DNA of 64,000 nucleotides from [Clostridium] aerotolerans DSM 5434 (GTDB lineage: Bacteria; Bacillota; Clostridia; Lachnospirales; Lachnospiraceae). Location: positions 1 through 64,000 of the forward strand of contig NZ_JHWJ01000002.1 in assembly GCF_000687555.1 (NCBI RefSeq), in the 5' to 3' direction. The position numbers and the translations under genes are program-made. Positions 26,945 to 35,304 of this stretch are shown one piece after another. The notes below the pieces were generated by a model. That model was not told the DNA's origin and did no database searches. It was given only the letters and a program-made list of their open reading frames with translations. Within the stretch, counting starts at the first letter, position 1; every line of letters begins with the position of its first letter.

Positions 26945-26976
26945 CCTGATTTTCCTTTTTGGATAATCAGGTTTTT
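26945..26976 (+). terminator. Second terminator, near copy of the tRNA-Glu terminator
   Basis: CCTGATTTTCC pairs with GGATAATCAGG (one mismatch) and TTTTT follows. It differs from 25021-25055 mainly at one base. The last codons of the convergent nfnB gene lie inside it. Confidence 0.8.
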
Positions 26977-28352
26977 AAATATTTATCAATTCCTTTTGCG
27001 CCGGCCTTCCCTGCTCCCATTGCGAGAATGACAGTGGCCGCTCCTGTAACGGCATCACCGCCTGCAAACACACCTTCTTTTGTGGTCTGTCCGTTTTCTT
27101 CATCTGCAATAATACATTTCCACCGATTAATATCAAGACCTTTTGTAGTGGAAGAAATTAACGGATTGGGAGAGGTACCCAGAGACATGATTACCGTATC
27201 TGTTTTTATTTCATATTCCGATCCCGGTATTTCCTCCGGGCGTCTTCTTCCTGATGCATCCGGTTCCCCAAGCTTCATCTTAACGACCTTCATGCCCTTT
27301 ACATAGCCGTTCTCATCCACAAGTATTTCTTTCGGATTTGTAAGAAGGTCAAAGATAATGCCTTCTTCCCTGGCATGATGAACTTCCTCTGCTCTGGCTG
27401 GAAGCTCTGCTTCACTCCTTCTGTAAACAACGTGCACGGTTGCACCTAGTCTTGCCGCTACTCTGGCCGCATCCATGGCAACATTACCGCCGCCTACTAC
27501 AGCAACGTTAGTCCCCGCAAATATGGGGGTGTCATAATTTTCATCGAACGCTTTCATGAGGTTGGCTCTTGTTAAATATTCATTGGCTGAGAAAACACCA
27601 TTTGCATTTTCTCCCGGAATTCCCATAAACATCGGAAGTCCGGCGCCGGAGCCTATGTAAACAGCTTCAAATCCCTCATCTTCAAACAGCTGATCAATTG
27701 TCGTTGATTTTCCAATGATTACATTGGTCTCAAACCTTACGCCCAATTCTTTTACCTTTTCGATTTCTTTTGCTACAACTTTCTCTTTTGGAAGACGGAA
27801 CTCCGGAATTCCATAGACAAGCACTCCGCCTAATTCGTGAAGAGCCTCAAAGACGGTAACACAGTAACCCAGCTTTGCCAAATCCCCTGCGCAGGTTAGA
27901 CCTGACGGGCCAGAACCGATTACAGCCACCTTGTGTCCGTTTTTCTCTTTGGGGCATTCTGGTCTGATGTCATGTTCCAGGGCATAATCTGCTGCAAATC
28001 GTTCCAGCTTACCAATGGAAACCGGCTCTCCCTTGACTGCGCGGATACATTTCCCCTCGCACTGGGATTCCTGTGGACAGACACGCCCGCAGACAGCAGG
28101 GAGGGCAGATGCCTTGCTGATTACCTGATATGCTTCTTCTATATTTCCTTCCTGTAACTCTTTAATAAAACCGGGAATATCAATTGCTACAGGACAGCCC
28201 TGAATGCATTTTGCGTTTTTACACCCGAAGCATCTGGAAGCCTCTCTGACTGCTTCTTCCAGATTGTATCCTTCACAGACTTCTTTAAAATTTGTAACAC
28301 GTACTTTTGCATCCTGTTCTTTGACAGGTACTTTCTTTAACATATCAGCCAT
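26967..28352 (-). CDS. nfnB: NADPH-dependent flavin oxidoreductase, GltD/NfnB-like large subunit
   Basis: 461 residues. An N-terminal Fe-S region (CFGCKNAKCIQGCPVAIDI and CGRVCPQESQCEGKC) is followed by an FAD site (VAVIGSGPSGLTCAGDLAKLG) and an NAD(P) site (VAVVGGGNVAMDAARVAARLG), ending FAGGDAVTGAATVILAMG. Often annotated as glutamate synthase small chain, but with no large GltB chain and with an NfnA-like gene overlapping by 1 base, an NADH-dependent ferredoxin:NADP oxidoreductase (NfnAB, electron bifurcating) or SudAB-type complex fits better. It lies next to the pucR gene; a role in balancing NAD(P)H from ureide breakdown is inference. Confidence 0.82.
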   Translation of the reverse strand: MADMLKKVPVKEQDAKVRVTNFKEVCEGYNLEEAVREASRCFGCKNAKCIQGCPVAIDIPGFIKELQEGNIEEAYQVISKASALPAVCGRVCPQESQCEGKCIRAVKGEPVSIGKLERFAADYALEHDIRPECPKEKNGHKVAVIGSGPSGLTCAGDLAKLGYCVTVFEALHELGGVLVYGIPEFRLPKEKVVAKEIEKVKELGVRFETNVIIGKSTTIDQLFEDEGFEAVYIGSGAGLPMFMGIPGENANGVFSANEYLTRANLMKAFDENYDTPIFAGTNVAVVGGGNVAMDAARVAARLGATVHVVYRRSEAELPARAEEVHHAREEGIIFDLLTNPKEILVDENGYVKGMKVVKMKLGEPDASGRRRPEEIPGSEYEIKTDTVIMSLGTSPNPLISSTTKGLDINRWKCIIADEENGQTTKEGVFAGGDAVTGAATVILAMGAGKAGAKGIDKYLKT

Positions 28353-29242
28353 TAGTTACCTCCCCCGCAGTTCCCGCAGCCGCCATGATGTGTGTTTCCT
28401 TCCTTCTGCTTCAGCATGACACGGCCTTCCTCTGTTTTATACATCTGGCTTCTTTTGATTGCCTGGTCAAAATCAACCAGATGTCCGTCAAATTCCGGTC
28501 CGTCAATACATGCAAACTTAACCTGATCTCCCACCATAAGACGGCATGCTCCGCACATTCCTGTGCCGTCTACCATAACCGGATTCATGCTGACAACTGT
28601 TTTTAAATCATACTTTCTGGTCAGCAGGCATACAAATTTCATCATTATCATAGGTCCGATTGTTACACACGCATCATACTTCTTCCCCTGGTTCTGGATT
28701 AAGTCTTCCATTAAGTTAGTCACAAGACCGGTTCGTCCGTAAGAACCATCATCGGTTGTTACATACAGATTGCCGGAGACTTTTTTAAGCTCATCTTCCA
28801 GGATAAGCATATCCTTTGTCTTTGCTCCAATGATAACATCTGCCTCAATTCCATTCTCATGCAGCCATTTCACCTGGGGATAAACCGGTGCTGTCCCGAC
28901 TCCTCCCGCAACAAAAAGGAGCTTTTTATGTTTTAATTCTTCCAGATCTTCATGGACGAAATCAGAAGGGTTTCCTAAAGGTCCTGCGAAATCACGGAAA
29001 CTGTCATTTTCATTTAAATCTGCCATCTTTACGGTGGAAACTCCTACTTCCTGAAATACAATGGTGATTGTTCCTTCCGCCCTGCTATAATCACAGATCG
29101 TAAGCGGGATTCTCTCACCATTCTCTCCCATCTTAACGATTACAAACTGTCCAGGCTGGCAATTGGCTGCTATGCGCGGCGCATACACGTCCATAAGAAC
29201 TATTTTATCTGCCAGCTTTTGTGCTTTTAATATTCGATACAT
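28352..29242 (-). CDS. nfnA: Ferredoxin-NADP reductase alpha subunit, NfnA-like
   Basis: About 296 residues with an N-terminal FAD-binding barrel (ERIPLTICDYS), an NAD-binding domain (LLFVAGGVGTAPVYPQVKWL) and a C-terminal [2Fe-2S] site (GTGMCGACRLMVG plus the later FACIDGPEFDGHLVDFD). The tail after EEGRVMLKQKEG is NTHHGGCGNCGGGN, an unusual His/Cys/Gly extension. Start is at 29242 or 29245, after GGGAG; the longer frame starting at 29278 lacks a ribosome site. The gene overlaps nfnB by one base. Confidence 0.82.
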   Translation of the reverse strand: MYRILKAQKLADKIVLMDVYAPRIAANCQPGQFVIVKMGENGERIPLTICDYSRAEGTITIVFQEVGVSTVKMADLNENDSFRDFAGPLGNPSDFVHEDLEELKHKKLLFVAGGVGTAPVYPQVKWLHENGIEADVIIGAKTKDMLILEDELKKVSGNLYVTTDDGSYGRTGLVTNLMEDLIQNQGKKYDACVTIGPMIMMKFVCLLTRKYDLKTVVSMNPVMVDGTGMCGACRLMVGDQVKFACIDGPEFDGHLVDFDQAIKRSQMYKTEEGRVMLKQKEGNTHHGGCGNCGGGN

Positions 29243-29373
29243 CATCTTCTCCCTTCTTTTGCGACCCGCTTTTCCCATAATAATCGTTGTATTCTTACCG
29301 GATTATTTCTATCATGACCAGTATAGATAATTTATTAACACTTTGCATCGGAGCATGATGACAAAAAAGAAAA

Positions 29374-29404
29374 AGCGGTTTATCCAACTTAGATAAACCG
29401 CTTA
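29374..29404 (-). terminator. Terminator of the pucR gene
   Basis: AAGCGGTTTATC and GATAAACCGCTT pair around a short loop, followed on the minus strand by TTTTTC and more T's. It begins 5 bases past the stop codon. Confidence 0.88.
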
Positions 29405-29408
29405 AAGT

Positions 29409-31073
29409 CTATTTCTTATTATAGTTTTCAATCATTCTGTAAACTACAAGACCGATTCTCACGGCCAGCCTTTCGTTGGCATTATCAAAATCAATCCCTG
29501 TTATTTTAGAAATTTTTCCAATCCGGTAAGCAGCTGTTTTATAGTGAACATATAAGTCCTGAGCCGTCTTGGAAAGATTTTGATTGTAGTTTAAATAAGT
29601 CTTCAGCGTTATAATAAGATCCTGCTGCTGGGGCTTTTTATAGTTAAACAGCTTCTGAAGGGATTCGGGAACATATTCCATTAAAAGCGCCGGATCGTCC
29701 ACCTGACACAGAAGCTTAAAGATTCCCAGATCGGAAAACATCATGATATAGGCGTTCCCCTCATAAGAGATATCCGCTGCAATGTCAATAAAGGAAAATG
29801 CATCTGCAGCTTCCTTATATGACCCCTCCAGCTGCATGATTCCCTCTACGATCTTGCCTACACCTGCCTTTACTACAAGCTTTTTGTTATGCTGTGCCAT
29901 ACCTGCCTGAACCTTACTCCACATCTCTTTTAAATCTTTGCGGTACTCGGCCTGGGTCCGGTTGGGATTGGCAGTTTTTATGGCAACCACTTTGTCCATG
30001 TCCGTATGTACTTTTACATCAGTCAGCCTCTGTCTTACCACATCTTCCAGCCAGTTGATCTGCTGAAGCTTTTCATTCATTTTCTTCTGGGTGCTTCCTT
30101 CGTATGTGACTCCAAAGACAATCACACGGTAATGGTCATTGGGATCCATACCAAGGAGGCTGGCATTCTTTTTCAGCTCGTCTACAGAGGTGACTTTTCC
30201 ATTTAGAATATTATTTAATAAGTCGTGCTGGTACTTTTTCTCCAGTTTTGATACCGCGAACTTTCTTGAGAATTCATATTGGAGGGCAACAATGGCATTT
30301 TCCACCGCAATGCAGTCCATCATATTAAATTTATCGTATTTTTCCGTTATAACAAGATACATCTGTATTCCCACATTCAAATTCATTCTGACAACATAAC
30401 AGGGGCATTCCCCCTCCTGCCTGGTATATTCGTAATTGGAGAAAATACCCGGATCAAACTCAGCTGCTTTAGGGGATAATTCAAATTCATATTCCTCGCT
30501 GCCAGTTGCCGCATAACAGGACATATCCTGATTATAAAGAGCAATGGGATTGCGGATCAGCTTATTTAACATATCAAGAATATCCCCTACCGGATTTTTC
30601 TTAAAATTATTGGAAAGGGATAACGCCATAAAATTATCATGAGTTGTTTTATAATACTTTAATTTTGTCACTTCCTCATTAAAAAGCCGTTCCATAACCA
30701 ATGACATAATGGTCTGGAAGGAGACTTCAAAGGAGACTTCAATCAATGGAATCCCGAAGTTCTCTGCGTATTCCCGAAGAAGGACAATCTTGCTTTCCAC
30801 GCCTTCTACCAGTTTTCTCTTTTTTAAAATCAGTCCGCTGACATTCTTCTTCTCAAGCTCGGAAATATAGAATTTAAATTCTTCAATGGTACAGGTGTTA
30901 AATGCATATAAACCAGTCAGCAGCAGTTCTCCTCCATTAATAAATTTAACAATATCCGGTGCCTCAATGATCGTCGCGCCCTTAATTTCCTTCCTTAAGC
31001 CACTCTCTCCGCAAATCAGAGTCATTTTCCCCAAGTTCTCTGTTTTGAGAAATTCTTCTACTGTAAATTTCAT
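29409..31073 (-). CDS. pucR: PucR-family transcriptional regulator (purine/ureide catabolism)
   Basis: About 554 residues. The N-terminal PucR domain (FTVEEFLKTENL... IVKFINGGELLLTGLYAF) is followed by a long middle region and a C-terminal PucR-type HTH (LKTYLNYNQNLSKTAQDLYVH, then HYKTAAYRIGKISKITG). In bacilli PucR activates allantoin genes in response to ureides. The gene sits at the downstream end of the ureide block on the same strand and has its own terminator. I start at 31073, where GAAGG precedes the ATG; the longer frame has no good ribosome site. Its likely target is the inverted repeat upstream of allD and allE. Confidence 0.9.
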   Translation of the reverse strand: MKFTVEEFLKTENLGKMTLICGESGLRKEIKGATIIEAPDIVKFINGGELLLTGLYAFNTCTIEEFKFYISELEKKNVSGLILKKRKLVEGVESKIVLLREYAENFGIPLIEVSFEVSFQTIMSLVMERLFNEEVTKLKYYKTTHDNFMALSLSNNFKKNPVGDILDMLNKLIRNPIALYNQDMSCYAATGSEEYEFELSPKAAEFDPGIFSNYEYTRQEGECPCYVVRMNLNVGIQMYLVITEKYDKFNMMDCIAVENAIVALQYEFSRKFAVSKLEKKYQHDLLNNILNGKVTSVDELKKNASLLGMDPNDHYRVIVFGVTYEGSTQKKMNEKLQQINWLEDVVRQRLTDVKVHTDMDKVVAIKTANPNRTQAEYRKDLKEMWSKVQAGMAQHNKKLVVKAGVGKIVEGIMQLEGSYKEAADAFSFIDIAADISYEGNAYIMMFSDLGIFKLLCQVDDPALLMEYVPESLQKLFNYKKPQQQDLIITLKTYLNYNQNLSKTAQDLYVHYKTAAYRIGKISKITGIDFDNANERLAVRIGLVVYRMIENYNKK

Positions 31074-31224
31074 TTCCTTCTCTGCACAGCCCCTTCTTAT
31101 TATTTTTTCTCCTTTATCAGTATAACATAATGCAGCGGTAACTGTTAGTTCATGCAAGAAAGGCCGGGCTTTCCTGCCCGGCTGATTCCCTGCTGTATAA
31201 ACGTCTCATTGCCCCCCGGCTCAT

Positions 31225-32463
31225 TTATACAAGCAGTTTTATTGCAAGTTCCTCCATTATAATAGAAGCTTTGGCGAAATCGCTGAATTTAGTAAATTCT
31301 ACCGGACAATGGCTTCTGCCATCCTTGCTTGGTACAAAAAGCATCACAGTGGGTATTACCTGTCCGATTTCCAGTGCATCATGCCCGGCTCCGCTAGGAA
31401 GGTACTTATAACTGAAGCCATGGTTCCTGCAGCTTTCTTCCATTGTGCTCAGCATTTCCTGGGATAAGTTCACAGAAGTAATGGTAAGCTTATTGTCCAT
31501 TTCGTAAGTGCCCCCGATCGCTTTCACTTCCCGATCTAAAGCGGCACGGATTCTTTTCGCAATATCATTAATATGTTCGTTGTTTCTGGACCGTATATCA
31601 ACGGTAAACTGGCATTCTTCCGCTACGATATTCATACCGCCCGGTACTGTATTGATATAACCAACGGTTGCAACGGTTCCATCGGCTTTTTCTCTTGCCC
31701 AGTCTGCTATCTTTGAGATAACCTTGGAAGCTGCATCCACGGCATCCTTTCTCATATCCATGGGAGTTGTTCCCGCATGGTCTGATCTTCCGTGTACGGT
31801 GACCATATATCTTTGAATTCCAACGATACAGTCCACCAACCCCAGCTCAATTCCTTCTGCATCAAGGACTGGTCCCTGTTCAATGTGGGTTTCCAGGAAA
31901 TATCCGATGGAGCCGATAGGCCATCTGGCTTCTTCCACTCTTTCAGGATCCAGACCATATTCTTTCATGGCGTCATAGATGGAAATGCCATCCGTATCTT
32001 TGTATTTTCTGCAATACTCTGCATTCCTGTTTCCTAACATTGCACCGGAACCAAAATATCCGGTTCCAAACCGCATGCCTTCTTCATCACAAAATCCAAC
32101 AACCACAAAGTTTCTTTTTGGTGTCAGGTTTTTGCTCTTTAATTCCCGTGCAACTTCGATTGCACATACTATTCCGGCAATGCCGTCAAAATCTCCGCCG
32201 TTTACTACGGAATCGTAATGAGATCCCATCATAACACAGGGCAGATCAGGAGCTTCCCCCTTAAGAATCCCAAATACATTACCTGCCGCATCTTCCTGTA
32301 CCAGAAGTCCGGCTTCTTCCATAACTGTTTTAAGATAATTCACCGCAGCTCTGGACTCTTTTGTGAAAGGAAGGCGGGTGCAGCCTTCTCCCGGAGTCGC
32401 AGTAAACTTTTTTAAACATTCCAAATCCTTGGCAATTCTGCCTGTTTTTTCTGCAACAGCCAT
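31225..32463 (-). CDS. allC: Allantoate amidohydrolase (M20 metal-dependent)
   Basis: 412 residues of the M20 hydantoinase/carbamoylase group. Metal-site motifs are MGSHYDSVVNGGDFDGIAG, DEEGMRFGTGYFGSGAM and HIEQGPVLD, with the dimer-domain stretch DHAGTTPMDMRKDA. The sequence alone does not separate allantoate amidohydrolase from N-carbamoyl amino acid hydrolase; the surrounding allantoin genes decide for AllC, which turns allantoate into ureidoglycine, CO2 and ammonia. Last gene of the allD-led operon, 14 bases after a small membrane protein gene. Confidence 0.9.
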   Translation of the reverse strand: MAVAEKTGRIAKDLECLKKFTATPGEGCTRLPFTKESRAAVNYLKTVMEEAGLLVQEDAAGNVFGILKGEAPDLPCVMMGSHYDSVVNGGDFDGIAGIVCAIEVARELKSKNLTPKRNFVVVGFCDEEGMRFGTGYFGSGAMLGNRNAEYCRKYKDTDGISIYDAMKEYGLDPERVEEARWPIGSIGYFLETHIEQGPVLDAEGIELGLVDCIVGIQRYMVTVHGRSDHAGTTPMDMRKDAVDAASKVISKIADWAREKADGTVATVGYINTVPGGMNIVAEECQFTVDIRSRNNEHINDIAKRIRAALDREVKAIGGTYEMDNKLTITSVNLSQEMLSTMEESCRNHGFSYKYLPSGAGHDALEIGQVIPTVMLFVPSKDGRSHCPVEFTKFSDFAKASIIMEELAIKLLV

Positions 32464-32477
32464 TTATTTACCCTCGC

Positions 32478-32690
32478 TTATTTTGATTTATCGTATTTCA
32501 GGCAATCGTAAATATACTTTTTACAAGGTGAATAAAGCATTGCAGCAATAATAATTACTAAACCAGAGAAGCACAATACTTTATTGGCATGATTAAGTCC
32601 AACTATTATTGTAACAAATGCAACCATAATTGCAAGAAAGGCAATGGTTAATCCCCCTTCTTTTGTCCGAAAAAAATCATTCTTTTTCAT
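32478..32690 (-). CDS. Small two-helix membrane protein
   Basis: About 70 residues starting MKKNDFFRTKEGG, with two hydrophobic helices (roughly residues 14-32 and 38-54) and a charged Cys/Lys/Tyr-rich C-terminus (PCKKYIYDCLKYDKSK). I do not recognise it. It is set between the LctP permease gene (31 bases) and allC (14 bases) in the same operon. The ribosome site is poor, so translation may depend on coupling. It could be an accessory subunit of the permease. Confidence 0.65.
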   Translation of the reverse strand: MKKNDFFRTKEGGLTIAFLAIMVAFVTIIVGLNHANKVLCFSGLVIIIAAMLYSPCKKYIYDCLKYDKSK

Positions 32691-32721
32691 CTCACATTTA
32701 CTTTCACTTTCTATGTATTTC

Positions 32722-34332
32722 CTAAATTGCCAGCATGAAGAACAAAAATACTCCAATTGCAATTGTCACAGGGACTGTAACCATAAGAATTCTTTTTAAC
32801 ACTTCCCCTTCGCTTCCAAGAATATTGGCTGTTGTGGTCCCCAGTATGATTTTGCTTGGACTGACCGCACTTCCGATGGAACCGCCGGCTGACTGTGCCC
32901 CCAGAACCGCTGCCGGATTCACATGCAGAAGATTTGCTGTGGTCATCTGAAATCCTCCGAACAAAATATTGGAACTCATGTTGCTTCCAGTCATAAATGT
33001 TCCTAAAAGCCCTACAAAAGGCACCAGAGCGATATATGCTTTTCCCAGCACCTTTGCTATTCCATCTGCCAGTACTGCAGTCTGTCCCGTTCCGTCCATG
33101 ATCTTAGACATAATGACCAGACCGATTACTGCAATTCCCGATGGCATGGTCATCGAAACCGATTTGACAAATACACGCTTTGTTCCTCCCTTTTTAATCC
33201 AGCCATTCTTCTTGTAATAAATCAGTCCGGCAAGGGAAGATACCAGCAGGAAAAAGCTTGCTTGGGTAAATGGGGACAACGGAGAGAAGCTGCTGCTTGC
33301 TTTGTTTACATGTCCGTATCCGGTTACTGTCTCCGGGAATGCAAAACCAAACTGAAATTTTGCTAAAAGATCATGTACCGGTTTTATGGTAAGAACAATC
33401 AGAGTAATCGCTGAAAGAAGAAAATAGGGAACAAACGCCTGTACAAGTGTCATACCCTGGGGAAGCTCTTCCCCTTCCTGCTTTGTAAATTCCCGGTTCA
33501 TAATCGGACTGTCTTTCAGGCTCCATTCCTCTTTGTACATCCGGGTTCTTCCCAGAAGAAGGATAACAATTAAAGAAATGCAGGAGGGAACAAAACAGGA
33601 AATGGTTGTGTTGACCTGGGTCAGCAAAAGCTGTCCGCCTCCCTGAATCAGGGATATTAACATTACGGCAGCCAGACCTTTCTTAACAGCCCTGCCTTTT
33701 CCGTAAAACCAGCATACCACAACTCCTCCCACAATATTCCAGAACCAGATAAAAACAGCAGTCCAGAATGCAGTTAATAAGTATTCTTCGCTGCCTGCCT
33801 CCAGATTTACACTCATAGCCAGGGAATCCCATGCAACTCCCAGTGTTCCGAAGGTATTTCCCCAGGCCTGTCCAAGCAGAGGGATGATAACTGCCCAGAT
33901 TGGGTGGACACCGATTCCGATTAAAAGGGGAGCACCCACTGCAACGGGAACCCCAAATCCTGTGATTCCCTGGAGAAAGCTTTCAATCACCCAGCCCATG
34001 GCAAATACCAGAAGCAGCTCGTTAGGCAAAAGCTTTCTCATTCCATCCCGGATAACCAGAAAGGCTTTTGCTTCGTCTCCCACCTGGTACAAAAGGATTG
34101 CGGTCCAGACAATAATGAGGATAATCAGTGCATTCCAGATGCCCTTTGCACTTTCCGCCGCAATGATTGTGAGTCCTGCCTTAAAAAGAAATACTCCTGT
34201 AACGACTGTGATCATAAGCCCAACTGCCGCAGCTTCCGTTGCACCCCAATGAAATTTAATCATCAGGATTATGAGTGCAATAATTGGCAGAAAGGCCATT
34301 GCCCATGTAAATAGATTTACTGGTATATTCAT
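32722..34332 (-). CDS. LctP-family permease of the ureide operon
   Basis: 536 residues with a dozen or more membrane helices. Family features of L-lactate permease (LctP/GlcA) are FLQGITGFGVPVAVGAPLLIG in the first half and GTFMTGSNMSSNILFGGFQ and AAVLGAQSAGGSIGSAVSPS in the second. The family moves lactate and glycolate with protons. Here it is locked between carbamate kinase and allC genes, so the substrate is more likely a ureide-pathway acid; oxamate, the end product and a lactate/pyruvate analogue, is an attractive choice. That is inference. GAGGAAA precedes the ATG. Confidence 0.88.
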   Translation of the reverse strand: MNIPVNLFTWAMAFLPIIALIILMIKFHWGATEAAAVGLMITVVTGVFLFKAGLTIIAAESAKGIWNALIILIIVWTAILLYQVGDEAKAFLVIRDGMRKLLPNELLLVFAMGWVIESFLQGITGFGVPVAVGAPLLIGIGVHPIWAVIIPLLGQAWGNTFGTLGVAWDSLAMSVNLEAGSEEYLLTAFWTAVFIWFWNIVGGVVVCWFYGKGRAVKKGLAAVMLISLIQGGGQLLLTQVNTTISCFVPSCISLIVILLLGRTRMYKEEWSLKDSPIMNREFTKQEGEELPQGMTLVQAFVPYFLLSAITLIVLTIKPVHDLLAKFQFGFAFPETVTGYGHVNKASSSFSPLSPFTQASFFLLVSSLAGLIYYKKNGWIKKGGTKRVFVKSVSMTMPSGIAVIGLVIMSKIMDGTGQTAVLADGIAKVLGKAYIALVPFVGLLGTFMTGSNMSSNILFGGFQMTTANLLHVNPAAVLGAQSAGGSIGSAVSPSKIILGTTTANILGSEGEVLKRILMVTVPVTIAIGVFLFFMLAI

Positions 34333-34352
34333 TTTAAATTTCCTCGTTCTTA

Positions 34353-35288
34353 CTAAGCATGAATAACAGTTCCTGTCTTCCCGGCAATGCCGTCAGCGGC
34401 TTTATCAAGCAGTGTTATTAATGTTTTTCTGCCTTCTCCTGATTCTGCAAACCGGAGAGCAGCTTCAATTTTAGGAAGCATGGAGCCTTTGGCAAACTGC
34501 CCCTGGGCAATGTATTCCCTGGCTTCTTTTGTACTCAGCTCTGACAGCCATTCCTGGTTTTCTTTTCCAAAATTAACCGCTACCTTTTCCACTGCTGTTA
34601 AAATCACCAGGTAATCCGCATCAATCTGAGAAGCCAGCAGACTGCTTACATTATCTTTATCAATAACTGCATTGACACCGGAAAGCTTTCCTTCTTCGCT
34701 TACTACCGGAATTCCTCCGCCGCCGCAGGTTATGACTACATGACCTGCATTCATTAAGGTTTTGATCGTTTCCAATTCCCGTATTCTCACCGGCATAGGA
34801 GAAGGAACTACGATGCGGTAACCTCTGCCTGCATCCTCCATACACCTGATACCCTTTGCCTCATTTTTTTCTGCCTCTTCCTTTGTAAGAAATCTTCCGA
34901 TTGGTTTTGCCGGATTTTGAAACGCTTCATCATCCTTACTGACTTCAACCTGAGAAAGAATGGTTGAAACTTTTCTGTCCATGCCCCGTTTGTGAAACTC
35001 ATATTTAATTGCATTCTGCAAGTCAATTCCTATGTATCCCTGGCTCATTGCCACGCTGGTGGGAAGGGGCACCTGTTTCATGCCTTCCTGCATCAGGGTA
35101 AGATGATCCATGGCAGTCTGGATCAGCCCAACCTGGGGTCCGTTTCCATGGGTGACGATAATGGACAGACCCTGCTGTGCAAGATCTGCAATTACCTCTG
35201 CCGTCCTGGCGACAGCTTCTTTTTGCTCTTCGATATCATTGCCCAGGGCGTTTCCACCCAGAGCAATTACTATTTTTTTATTTTCCAC
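34353..35288 (-). CDS. arcC: Carbamate kinase, catabolic
   Basis: 311 residues of the amino-acid-kinase fold with ALGGNALGND at the N-terminus, VTHGNGPQVGLI, and VITCGGGGIPVV in the middle. It makes ATP from carbamoyl phosphate and ADP, releasing CO2 and ammonia. In this operon it would use the carbamoyl phosphate produced from oxalurate, the same role as AllK (YbcF) of E. coli. The start codon is GTG at 35288, 6 bases after AGGAG. Confidence 0.94.
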   Translation of the reverse strand: MENKKIVIALGGNALGNDIEEQKEAVARTAEVIADLAQQGLSIIVTHGNGPQVGLIQTAMDHLTLMQEGMKQVPLPTSVAMSQGYIGIDLQNAIKYEFHKRGMDRKVSTILSQVEVSKDDEAFQNPAKPIGRFLTKEEAEKNEAKGIRCMEDAGRGYRIVVPSPMPVRIRELETIKTLMNAGHVVITCGGGGIPVVSEEGKLSGVNAVIDKDNVSSLLASQIDADYLVILTAVEKVAVNFGKENQEWLSELSTKEAREYIAQGQFAKGSMLPKIEAALRFAESGEGRKTLITLLDKAADGIAGKTGTVIHA

Positions 35289-35304
35289 AACGTTCTCCTA
35301 AAAT

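Noticed and set aside
24944-26976. tRNA-Glu as the attachment site of an integrative element
   Set aside because: No integrase, relaxase or phage gene follows, and the repeats are terminators, not tRNA 3' sequence. The HTH protein resembles excisionase only in its DNA-binding part.
26967-28352. Glutamate synthase small chain (GltD) as the function
   Set aside because: No GltB large chain is present and the partner gene encodes an NfnA-like subunit, so the generic name is probably misleading.
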